Shown here: positions 1 to 7,157 of the stretch, one piece after another
Layout of the letters: every line of letters starts with the position of its first letter
How positions within the stretch are numbered: position 1 is the stretch's first letter
From: JAEKLB01 sp050249235
GTDB taxonomy: Bacteria; Actinomycetota; Acidimicrobiia; Acidimicrobiales; CADCSY01
Assembly: GCA_050249235.1 (NCBI GenBank)
Contig: JBFWQW010000068.1
Coordinates: 1-15,081 of the forward strand
Reading direction: 5' to 3'
Length of the DNA stretch: 15,081 nt
Position numbers and translations under genes: made by a program
The notes under the pieces: generated by a model
The model's input: only the letters and a program-made list of their open reading frames with translations
What the model was told of the DNA's origin: nothing
Databases searched by the model: none

Positions 1-848
1 GCGGCCGACGGGATGTCCCCCGTGGCGGCCGGCGCTGCCGGCAGGTTGTCCGTCTTGGCCTTGATCGAGGCGATCTCGGTGTCGACCGCGGCGAGGATCG
101 CGGCGACCTCGGTGTCGAGGTAGCCGGCGATCGTCGCCAGTGTCGAGATGATCGAGGCGATCTCGGTGTCGACGTAGGCGGCCACGGCGGCGACGTCACC
201 CTGGCTGGCCGGAGTGGCCGGCAGGTTGTCGGTCTTCGCCTTGATCGCGGCGATCTCGGTGTCGAGGAAGTCGTCCACGGTGGTGAGCGCGGCGGCGGTG
301 GCGAGGCCGGACTGGATCTCGGTGACGGCGTCGGCGGCGAGCTCGCTGGCCCCGATGGCGTCAGCGGCGATGGCCGCCGCCGTGATGGCCCCGGAGGCGA
401 ACACCCCGGAGGTGATGGCCCCGTCGGCCAGGGCGTCGGCGTCGATCGCATCCGTGGCCACCGCGGCCGCGGTGACCACCCCGGCCCCCATGCCGGTGAC
501 CTGCACGTCGAGCGTGTCGGTGCCAGGCACGAGCGAGTCGTAGACGTTGGCCGGCAGCACCATGAACGTCGCGAAGACCGGCAGCGCGCCGGCCTCGTGC
601 ACGGCGACGACGAGCACGCCGAGCGTGTCGGTGTCGGTGGTGTTGAGGCTGACCTCGTACCAGCCGTTCTCCTCGTGGGTGGCGGCCGACGCCTGGTTCT
701 TCTGCGCCCAGTTCCCTGCGTTCTTCTTCAGGCGGACGTCGGCCTGGGAGATGGTGAGGCCGGTCTCGGCGGTCTTCCCGTCGGTGTCGTCGAGGAACGG
801 GCCAAGAGCGATGTCGACGGCGGTCGACTGGCGCAACCATCCACTCAC
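1..848 (-). CDS. Tail fibre-like structural protein, 3' end cut by window edge
   Basis: The frame stays open to the left edge, so 282 N-terminal residues are visible. The GTG start at 848-846 is the only start between the in-frame upstream stop and the body, and AGGGG lies 7 nt before it at 860-856. Residues 1-105 form a compact domain (begins MSGWLRQSTAVDIALGPF) of a kind I recall as common among environmental phage tail proteins, of unknown function. Residues 120-190 are Ala/Asp/Ile-rich short repeats (DAI, GAIT, ELAADA), as seen in fibre shafts. From about 195 there are helical repeats: DTEIA occurs at 196 and 256, and IKAKTDNLPA recurs exactly 60 residues later (202 and 262). A trimeric fibre or a coiled-coil baseplate attachment is inferred. 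It is the last gene of the minus-strand tail group but is separated from the LamG gene by the plus-strand HNH gene. A receptor-binding tip, if any, would lie beyond the window. Confidence 0.8.
   Translation of the reverse strand, partial: MSGWLRQSTAVDIALGPFLDDTDGKTAETGLTISQADVRLKKNAGNWAQKNQASAATHEENGWYEVSLNTTDTDTLGVLVVAVHEAGALPVFATFMVLPANVYDSLVPGTDTLDVQVTGMGAGVVTAAAVATDAIDADALADGAITSGVFASGAITAAAIAADAIGASELAADAVTEIQSGLATAAALTTVDDFLDTEIAAIKAKTDNLPATPASQGDVAAVAAYVDTEIASIISTLATIAGYLDTEVAAILAAVDTEIASIKAKTDNLPAAPAATGDIPSA
37..271 (-). repeat. In-gene 180-bp periodic repeat in the fibre gene
   Basis: Two near-identical segments starting at 41 and 221 lie exactly 180 bp apart and encode the recurring IKAKTDNLPA module. 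A 24-bp sequence is also repeated exactly at 63-86 and 150-173, with a diverged third copy near 243. All copies keep the reading frame, so they represent protein-level repeats, probably grown by duplication, and not separate elements. The array may continue past the left edge. Confidence 0.75.
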
Positions 849-879
849 AGCGTCACCCCTGCTTCAGTAGAGTCGGGTC

Positions 880-1398
880 GTGGCTGTCCGGTGGCTCCCA
901 GTTGTCGGCTTCGAGCGCACCTACGAGGTGTCAAACGAGGGCCAGGTTCGACGTCGCGCCGGCGCTCCCCGGACACCGACCGCGCGCCCTCGAAAGCTTG
1001 TGCCACGAAGCGGCTATTTGCAGGTCGTCCTATCCCAGGACGGGCAGGTGACGCTGTGCTGGGTCCATCGACTTGTCGCGATGGCATTCCTCGGGGTGCC
1101 CGAGCGCCGATCGCAGGTGAACCATCTCGACGGGGATCGGGCGAACAACCGCGCGTCGAACCTGGAGTGGACCGACCATCGCGGTAACTCGCTGCACGCC
1201 TATCGGACCGGCCTCCGGACAGCTGCGCCCACCTTCGGGGAAGCGAATCATCTATCGGTCCTAAGGGAGGACGATGTTCGGGCGATCCGGCGTGGATGGG
1301 AAGCGGGCGAGTCGCAGGCCTCGTTGGCCCGACGATTCGACGTGAGCCGTAACCACATCCATCGGATCGTCCATCGACGGGCGTGGGCGCACATCTGA
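880..1398 (+). CDS. Free-standing HNH homing endonuclease (NUMOD4-HNH-HTH)
   Basis: This 172-residue protein starts at GTG 880. Residues 5-26 (WLPVVGFERTYEVSNEGQVR) match the NUMOD4 DNA-binding motif. Residues 61-110 form an HNH_3-type nuclease core: WVHRLVAMAF at 61-70, the NHLDGD catalytic stretch at 81-86 (H82 likely general base or metal site), NN at 89-90, and NLEW at 94-97. Residues 125-172 form a helix-turn-helix of the kind that follows such nucleases, with SLARRFDVSRNHIHRIV near 148-164. Proteins of this type nick or cut a specific DNA site and spread their own gene by homing. It is the only plus-strand gene among minus-strand structural genes, 31 bp from the fibre gene start and 12 bp from the convergent LamG stop. 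Its ribosome binding site is weak, and no promoter was recognised, so one may lie inside the fibre gene. It interrupts no recognisable gene. Confidence 0.92.
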   Translation: MAVRWLPVVGFERTYEVSNEGQVRRRAGAPRTPTARPRKLVPRSGYLQVVLSQDGQVTLCWVHRLVAMAFLGVPERRSQVNHLDGDRANNRASNLEWTDHRGNSLHAYRTGLRTAAPTFGEANHLSVLREDDVRAIRRGWEAGESQASLARRFDVSRNHIHRIVHRRAWAHI

Positions 1399-1410
1399 GC
1401 CAGGCGGTCA

Positions 1411-2202
1411 TCAGGCGGCCCTCCGTCGGCGGTAGCTGTGTGAGAGCACGGGGATCGACACCCCGGTGGCGGGAACGACACGCTGGACGTGCAGGACACC
1501 GGGGACGCCCAGTCGGGCGTTGACCGGCGGGCCTTCGATGTCGGTGGTGCCGGTCGCGGTCCACAGGGTGGAGTCGGCCAGGTCGACGGCCGCCCCGGCG
1601 GACAGCTGCACGATCGAGCGTGGGGTGCCACCTCTCAGGAGCGCGCCGAGTCGGCCGAGCCGGTACGCCTCCGCTTCGGCTTGGGTCATCTGCCACGGCA
1701 CGATGAACGGGTGAGCGATCCGGCCGTCCCAGGTGGCCGATCCGTCGCCGTTGGTGCCGATCCGGGCGGCGGTGACCGACGTCAGCCGGGACCCGGCACC
1801 GGACTGGGTGGAGAACGGGGTGCCCGGCTGGGCCATCGCCGCGGACTGGGTGCCCAACCAGATCGCCATGTTCGCCGGGTTCGTGCCGCCGTCGGCGGTG
1901 GCCACGATGCACTGCCACGCCCCGGTCACCAGGCGGCTGGTCGCCGACTGGGTGTAGACGTCATCGGCGTCCGAGGAGCCGAAGGGAACGGACCAGCCGA
2001 ACAGGTTCAGACCGAAGCCGGCGCACCGCAGCGCGATCCCGTCCGGGCGGCCGGCGGCGGTGACGTTGATGAGGGTGCCGAGCTCGCCCTCGCCGGTCGA
2101 ATCGGCGTAGAACCAGCAGCCCACCGACACCGCCCCGGAGTCGAGCGCGGCGACGGTGCGGGACAGCAAGTCGGTGGAGCCGTTGAAGTCGCGTGCTCGC
2201 AT
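1411..2202 (-). CDS. LamG/concanavalin A-like domain virion protein
   Basis: This 263-residue protein opens with MRARDFNGSTDLL, the usual N-terminal strand of phage LamG-type jelly-roll proteins. SVGCWFYADS at 26-35 and LVTGAWQCIVATADGG at 91-106 fit the inner strands, and DGRIAHPFIVPWQMTQAEAEAY at 159-180 is the characteristic last strand and helix of the fold. About 80 further residues follow, ending in a basic RRRR tail. Such domains bind sugars or mediate protein contacts, so a role in host-surface recognition at the tail tip is likely but inferred. Its ATG overlaps the stop of the previous gene as TGATG, and no ribosome binding site precedes it, so translation is probably coupled. It converges with the HNH gene 12 bp beyond its stop. 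Confidence 0.82.
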   Translation of the reverse strand: MRARDFNGSTDLLSRTVAALDSGAVSVGCWFYADSTGEGELGTLINVTAAGRPDGIALRCAGFGLNLFGWSVPFGSSDADDVYTQSATSRLVTGAWQCIVATADGGTNPANMAIWLGTQSAAMAQPGTPFSTQSGAGSRLTSVTAARIGTNGDGSATWDGRIAHPFIVPWQMTQAEAEAYRLGRLGALLRGGTPRSIVQLSAGAAVDLADSTLWTATGTTDIEGPPVNARLGVPGVLHVQRVVPATGVSIPVLSHSYRRRRAA

Positions 2203-2732
2203 CAGGTCGTGAGGTACTCAAAGGTGGCGGCGACGAGCACGGCGTCGTTGGCGTTGGTGTCGTTGGCGTGGTCGGGGTCCCGGCCGACCATGATCACGAT
2301 CGGCCGGTTCGCCGCGCCGTTCGTCATCGTCAACGCCACGGTGACCTGGGTGGTGACACCCTGGGTGGTGGAGGGGGTGCCGTCGACGCCGACGACGGTG
2401 TCGAACACCAGGGCGTCGCCGTCGGTGGTGCCGGGGATGAGGATCCCGGCGGCCGCCTTCCAGCGGACCACGTTCGCCGACGTGCCCCGGGTGGAGAACG
2501 TGAGCCGCAGCGTCCCACCCGACGCGTAGTCGGACGGGAGGGTGAACGCCCAGAATGCGTGCTGGTCGGTGGACGGGTCGAACAGCAGCTCGTCGAGGGT
2601 GACCTTGGCCGAGTTGGTGGTCTGCGTCCCGGACGAGATGGTGCGGGTCGGGCGGGCCGCTGCGTTCCCGGAGCCGGACCCGTCGGGCAGGTAGGCGCCG
2701 GCAACGGGGAGGATCACGTGCCCTGTAGCCAT
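2202..2732 (-). CDS. Small beta-rich minor virion protein, function unknown
   Basis: This 176-residue protein begins MATGHVILPVAGAYLPDGS. It is rich in Thr, Ala and Val and has no cysteine, signal peptide or membrane segment. Alternating patterns such as HAFWAFTLPSDYASGGTLRLTF (59-80) and VTTQVTVALTM suggest a beta-sandwich. I recall similar proteins next to LamG and fibre genes in environmental phages, generally unannotated. A tail-tip, baseplate or head-fibre component is plausible. The start is well supported: AGGAGG at 2743-2738 lies 5 nt before the ATG and overlaps the stop codon of the minor tail gene by one base. Its own stop overlaps the LamG start. I cannot assign a precise function. 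Confidence 0.75.
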   Translation of the reverse strand: MATGHVILPVAGAYLPDGSGSGNAAARPTRTISSGTQTTNSAKVTLDELLFDPSTDQHAFWAFTLPSDYASGGTLRLTFSTRGTSANVVRWKAAAGILIPGTTDGDALVFDTVVGVDGTPSTTQGVTTQVTVALTMTNGAANRPIVIMVGRDPDHANDTNANDAVLVAATFEYLTT

Positions 2733-2742
2733 GCGGTCCTCC

Positions 2743-5025
2743 TCACGCGATCGGGGATGCGACTTCGGCGAACGGGATGGACCAGGAGCGCAGCAGCGCT
2801 GGGCCCTTCACGAGGGTCTCGTGGATGTCTCCGTTCGGGCGGATCCACCAGTGGCCACCCATCGGGCTCTGGAGCAGCAGGCCCGCGGTCGTGGCGGCGA
2901 GCAGCGCGTCGACGGCGGCAGCTTCAGTGGCGCCGATCGTGGTCAGGCCGAGGGTCCCTCTGATGCCCTTGGGGACGTCGTAGTGCACGACGTAGCTGCT
3001 CGAGCCGATCGGGTCGAACGTCGTGGCCGTGAGCCCGTGCGTCGGATCCCAGGGACCTTCGACCTCGACGGCCCGGTTGAGGTCGGGGAGCGTCGGGTGC
3101 TTCAGCCACCAGCTGCGGATCTCGAGGGTGGCGGACTGCTCCGGGGACCAGGCCGAGCGAACCTGGGTGGCTTCGGAGAGGGCGACGACGGTGGCGACCC
3201 GGTAGGTGCGGAGCACGCCGGGTGGGACGAAGTAGTCGTAAGCCGCGTAGGTCTCGGACTCGGGGACGGTGACGGAGCCGCCGGGCAGCGGCAGCCAGTC
3301 GCCGGCGTCGCGGTACTGGAAGACGTAGGTGCCGGCGTCGTACGGGTCGAGCGCTCCGGCGGCGATGAGCATCACCCGGCCGTTCTGCGGCTGGGGTTGC
3401 ACGGTCAGCGACGGTGGTTCCGGGGCGACGATGTCGAGCTCGAACTCGGTGTGCTCCCAGCCGGAGGTCTGCCCGCCGACCTGGGCCACCTGCACGTAGT
3501 CCCGGTAGGTGACCCCGTTCTCGAGGTCGACGCCGCGGGGCACGGTCTCGGCGTCGGTGAAGATGACCCCGGAGTCCCACACCGCCGCCGAGGTGGCCGG
3601 GTTGAACCCGCCGGCGCCGTACTGGGCGGCGGTGAAGGTCCGCACCCGGATCGACTCCTGGGCGGCCGACTCGGCGTCGGCGTAGGACACGACGGTCGGC
3701 GGGATGGTGGTGTCGGTCACGGTGCCGGTGGGGGCGTCGACGGTGACGGTGGGGGGCTCGGAGCCGACGACGGTGCGGGCTGATGAGTTGGGGCTGGCGT
3801 TGCCGGCCGCGTCCTTCATCGTCATCAGCCAGGCGTAGGCCTCGCCGTTCGTGCCGATCTCTCCGCCGGGCACCACCACGATCGGGCTGGACTGCGTGAT
3901 GAACGTCTCCGAGCTCTGCCAGGCGGAGCCGTCCCACCACTTCGCCGCCGCCGGCGAAGGGACGGTGCGGGTGAACTTGAGCGCGACCGCGGTGAGGCGG
4001 TCGGCGGGGAGGTCCGGGTCGTTGAACCGGCCCTCGAAGGCCTGGTCCTCGTCGAAGTCGACGGGGGCGTTGTTCGCCGGCGAGAGCAGCGTCGGGGCGG
4101 TGGGGGCGGTGCCGGGCACCAGGCAGATCCCGAGGAGGGTTCCGCCGGCGGGGGTGTCGACGGTGGCCCAGGAGGCGCCGGTGGCGGACGTGTGGGCGTC
4201 GTCGGAGGTGCCGACGGCGACGTACTTCTCGCCCGACCAGGCGACCCCGTCGAGCCAGCCGAGCGGGACGACGTCGACGGCGGAGCTCCCGGCGAAGGTG
4301 TCGGTGGCGGTGGCCACCGACCGGCGGTTGGAGGCGTTCCCGACTGCCACCCACCCGGAGCCGTAGCCGGCCAGCGCGCGCACATCGATGGCGCCGACCA
4401 CCCCGGCGTCCGACCAGGTCGTCCCGTCGGTGGAGGTGCGGAACTGCGCCGCCGGCGCCGACAGCCGGTGCACGGCCATGAGCCGGGAGCCGTTCGAGGC
4501 GACGACGTGGACCTTGACGTTCGGGACGACGGCCCCGCCTGACCCCGGGTTGATTGACCGGAGAGTCCAGGTGGCCCCGTCGGTCGAGACCCGCAGTGCG
4601 TCGACCTCGCCGACGGCGGCGTAGAAGGTGGTGCCGAGCACCGCCACCTTCGAGCCGAGCCCGGACACGACGGTGGCGGAGATGACGTGACGGGTCCAGG
4701 TGACGGCGTCGGTGGACCGCCACGCCACGCTCGACGAGTCGGCCAGGACGGTGCCGACGGCCACCCAGTAGGTGCCGTTCCATGCCACCGAGAACAGGTA
4801 GTCGGTGGTGTTCGGGCCGGTCTGGACGTCCCAGGTGGCGCCTGAGTCGTCCGACGTGACGACGGTGCCCTCGTCCCCCACCGCCACGACGAGGCTGCCG
4901 TCCGGCTTCGCGGCCACCCCGCGCAGGATCTCCGACACGCCGGAAGTGCGGTCGGTCGAGGAGGCGCCATGATCGGCCGATGTCTCGATGTCGCCCAGGG
5001 CGCCAACCGCGACGAGCACACCCAT
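2743..5025 (-). CDS. Minor tail protein with N-terminal beta-propeller and Ig/FN3-like domains
   Basis: This 760-residue protein follows the tape measure gene, where distal-tail and tail-associated proteins normally lie. Residues 1-305 hold repeats of about 40 residues of the form VAW-G--YVAVG...STDG-TW, with Asp-box-like motifs (SDDSGATW 58-65, STDAVTW 104-110, STDGATW 147-153, STDGTTW 198-204). The N-terminal strands appear to pair with the last strand near 295-304, giving a seven-bladed BNR/Ycf48-like propeller. Residues about 306-420, 421-535 and 536-635 look like Ig/FN3-like modules. The C-terminal 636-760 part (WWLKHPTLPDLNRAVEV onward) resembles the conserved end of actinophage minor tail proteins. 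It probably forms the tail tip and may bind the host surface. No sialidase or other catalytic set can be argued. The ATG overlaps the tape measure stop as TGATG. Confidence 0.85.
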   Translation of the reverse strand: MGVLVAVGALGDIETSADHGASSTDRTSGVSEILRGVAAKPDGSLVVAVGDEGTVVTSDDSGATWDVQTGPNTTDYLFSVAWNGTYWVAVGTVLADSSSVAWRSTDAVTWTRHVISATVVSGLGSKVAVLGTTFYAAVGEVDALRVSTDGATWTLRSINPGSGGAVVPNVKVHVVASNGSRLMAVHRLSAPAAQFRTSTDGTTWSDAGVVGAIDVRALAGYGSGWVAVGNASNRRSVATATDTFAGSSAVDVVPLGWLDGVAWSGEKYVAVGTSDDAHTSATGASWATVDTPAGGTLLGICLVPGTAPTAPTLLSPANNAPVDFDEDQAFEGRFNDPDLPADRLTAVALKFTRTVPSPAAAKWWDGSAWQSSETFITQSSPIVVVPGGEIGTNGEAYAWLMTMKDAAGNASPNSSARTVVGSEPPTVTVDAPTGTVTDTTIPPTVVSYADAESAAQESIRVRTFTAAQYGAGGFNPATSAAVWDSGVIFTDAETVPRGVDLENGVTYRDYVQVAQVGGQTSGWEHTEFELDIVAPEPPSLTVQPQPQNGRVMLIAAGALDPYDAGTYVFQYRDAGDWLPLPGGSVTVPESETYAAYDYFVPPGVLRTYRVATVVALSEATQVRSAWSPEQSATLEIRSWWLKHPTLPDLNRAVEVEGPWDPTHGLTATTFDPIGSSSYVVHYDVPKGIRGTLGLTTIGATEAAAVDALLAATTAGLLLQSPMGGHWWIRPNGDIHETLVKGPALLRSWSIPFAEVASPIA

Positions 5026-7157
5026 CAGTGCGCCCCGATCTGCCGCTCGAGCTCGGCCGAGAAGACGTCGAACCGGCGTTCGAGGTCGTCAACGCCGTAG
5101 ACGTTCCCGTCGATGCGGAGCGTGACGTTCATGCCGCCGAAGCTGGGAACGATGGTGCCCGAGGTGTGGGGGACGAAGAGCTCCGGGTGACCCAGTTCGC
5201 CGACGACGTAGGGTTTGCCCGCCGTGACTGGGCCGCCGAACGCGCGGCCCTTAGCCTTCGCCGTCTCGCGGGCGATGACGTCATCGACGCTGCCGGTGAG
5301 CCCGCGGGCAAGGCCGGCGATCTTCCCGGCGATCTCGTCGAGCGGGCCGAGGAGGGTGTCGAGCTTGTCGCCCACCCACTCGACGGCCTCTCGGGCGAGA
5401 TCCTTGAAGCCGTCCCACATGCTGGAGGCGGCATCGGTGATGCGCCCGGGGAGCCGGGTGAAGAAGCCGACGATGTCCTCGATCCGGTCGCCGATCCAGT
5501 TCTTGACGGCGGTGAAGCCGTCCTTGATCGAGTCCCAGTTCCGGGAGATGGCCAGCGCGGCGAGCCCGAAGGGGCCAGTGATGATGGCGAGCAGCAGCGG
5601 CCAGTTGTCGACCACCCACCGGAAGGTGGACTGCATGATCTGCCAGAGCCGGTCGATGAAGCCCCGGAAGGCGTCGACGTTCTGGTAGGCCCAGATCACC
5701 CCGGCCACGAGGCCGGCGAGCGCGAGGGCCACGGCGACGAAGGGGTTGGCGCTGGCGGCGAGGTTGAGCAGCCACTGCGCGGCCGTGAGCGCCCCGACGG
5801 CGATCGTCGCCGCGGCCACCACGATCCCGTGGCCGATGATGACGGCGGTGAGCGCTACCAGCTTCAGGTTGGAGGCGACGGTGGCGAGGCCGTTGGCGAC
5901 GAGCGCGACGGTGTTGGCGACGACGCCGACAGTCCAGGCGATGAAGGCGCCTGCGAGGACCCCACCGACGAAGACGGAGAGGGCCACGAGAGCCGGCTTG
6001 TGCTCGGTGATCCACCCGCTGACGGTGAGGAGCTTCGAGCCCAGGTCGAAGAGGGCGGGGACGACGGTGTCGGTGATGAACCCGCCGATGGCGGCCAAGA
6101 TCGGGACGAGGTCATCACGGGCATAGTCGACGAGGTTGCCGAGGATCGGGAGCACCCGGGTCCGGACGGTGTCGACCATCGACTCGAACGTCTCCCGCGC
6201 GGTGAAGAGCCCGAGGATGAACGACGAGTCCTCCTCGAAGGGACCGCCGGTGAAGTCGCCCTTCACGAGCACGTTGAAGACCTGGGTGGCGACGTCGACG
6301 ATCGTGTGCAGCGCCGGGATGAAGGTCCCGGTGAGCAACCCGGAGAGCCGGGTGACGGCGGCCGACATGCCCGGCAGGTACGGGGTGATGAAGTCGATGG
6401 CGACGCCGGTGAGGGTGTCCTTGAAGGTCGAGATGACCCCGTTGAGGGTCTTCGACTGGCGGTCCATCGCCCCGGCCGCGCCGGGGAACTTCTCCATCCC
6501 GTTGAGGATCGCTTCGATGGCCCGGTCGGCCGGGATGGCGCCCTTCTCGAGCAGCTTGAAGGCCTCGGCGACGGTGACGCCCATGTCCTCGGCGATCGCC
6601 TTCACGGCCGAGAAGCCGGGGACCTGTTCGCTGATCTGCTGGAGCTCCTCGGCGGACGCCTTGCCCTTGCCCTTCATCTGGCCCAGGGCCCGGACGACAC
6701 CCTGGATCTCGGCCTCGCCGACGCCAAGGGTGGCGGCGACGTTCCCGAGGGTCGTCATGGTGGGGATCACGTCCTCGGCGCCGAAGCCGACGGCGAGCAA
6801 CTGCTTGGCGGCGGTGGCGAGGCCGGGGAACTCGAACGGGGTGCGCTCCGCGAACTTGCGCAGATCGTCGAGCATGGCCTTGGCCTTCTCGCCCGACCCG
6901 AGGATCCCCTCAAACGCGATGGTCGTCTGCTGGAAGTCGGCCGCGGCCCGGATCCCGAAAGCGCCGGCGATCCCGGCCCCGGCCACGAGCGCCGTGCCGG
7001 CCGCGATCCCGAGAGCCTTGATGCCGGGGAGGAACCGATCGGCGAAGTCCTTGCCGGCCTTCTCCCCGGCCCCACGCATGTGCCGGCTGACGTCGCGGTC
7101 GAACCCGGTGAAGTCGGCATCGATGGGGACTTCGCCGCGACCCACTTCAATCGCCAC
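5025..7157 (-). CDS. Tape measure protein
   Basis: This 710-residue protein sits just after the frameshifted tail chaperones, the canonical tape measure position. Residues 70-250 carry the conserved N-terminal tape measure domain (AADFQQTTIAFEGILG at 72-87, FAERTPFEFPGLATAAKQLLAVG at 102-124, QISEQVPGFSAVKAIAEDMG at 174-193). Residues about 385-490 are strongly hydrophobic and helical, including the common ANPFVAVALALAGLVAG stretch (470-486). The C-terminus has the typical GRAFGGPVTAGKPYVVGE motif near 637-654. It sets tail length, plugs the tube and is thought to enter the host membrane during DNA delivery. At about 0.15 nm per residue it predicts a tail near 105 nm, which is an inference. 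The GTG start has AGGAGG at 7169-7164, 6 nt upstream, and overlaps the end of the chaperone frame by 11 bp. Confidence 0.95.
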   Translation of the reverse strand: MAIEVGRGEVPIDADFTGFDRDVSRHMRGAGEKAGKDFADRFLPGIKALGIAAGTALVAGAGIAGAFGIRAAADFQQTTIAFEGILGSGEKAKAMLDDLRKFAERTPFEFPGLATAAKQLLAVGFGAEDVIPTMTTLGNVAATLGVGEAEIQGVVRALGQMKGKGKASAEELQQISEQVPGFSAVKAIAEDMGVTVAEAFKLLEKGAIPADRAIEAILNGMEKFPGAAGAMDRQSKTLNGVISTFKDTLTGVAIDFITPYLPGMSAAVTRLSGLLTGTFIPALHTIVDVATQVFNVLVKGDFTGGPFEEDSSFILGLFTARETFESMVDTVRTRVLPILGNLVDYARDDLVPILAAIGGFITDTVVPALFDLGSKLLTVSGWITEHKPALVALSVFVGGVLAGAFIAWTVGVVANTVALVANGLATVASNLKLVALTAVIIGHGIVVAAATIAVGALTAAQWLLNLAASANPFVAVALALAGLVAGVIWAYQNVDAFRGFIDRLWQIMQSTFRWVVDNWPLLLAIITGPFGLAALAISRNWDSIKDGFTAVKNWIGDRIEDIVGFFTRLPGRITDAASSMWDGFKDLAREAVEWVGDKLDTLLGPLDEIAGKIAGLARGLTGSVDDVIARETAKAKGRAFGGPVTAGKPYVVGELGHPELFVPHTSGTIVPSFGGMNVTLRIDGNVYGVDDLERRFDVFSAELERQIGAH

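Noticed and set aside
37..271. CRISPR-like or mobile repeat array
   Set aside because: The repeats keep the reading frame and encode protein modules. Spacing is not that of a CRISPR array, and the segments between copies are themselves coding and related.
361..840. Minus-strand frame starting at an ATG inside the fibre gene start
   Set aside because: It is an Arg/His-rich off-frame reading. The adjacent GTG frame has a good ribosome binding site and encodes a recognisable fibre-type N-terminal domain and repeats.
849..1410. Group I intron carrying the HNH gene
   Set aside because: The interval is almost fully occupied by the nuclease gene, and the flanking genes are complete at this junction, with their own stop and start. 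There is no room for or sign of intron core elements.
845..1918. Minus-strand open frame of 357 codons across the HNH and LamG regions
   Set aside because: It is Arg/Pro-rich shadow sequence in a different frame from the LamG gene and opposite the HNH gene. It has no motif and no ribosome binding site.
2743..5025. Sialidase or other enzyme activity for the Asp-box repeats
   Set aside because: Asp-box-like motifs mark blade turns in many non-enzymatic propellers, and no arginine triad or other catalytic set could be identified by eye.
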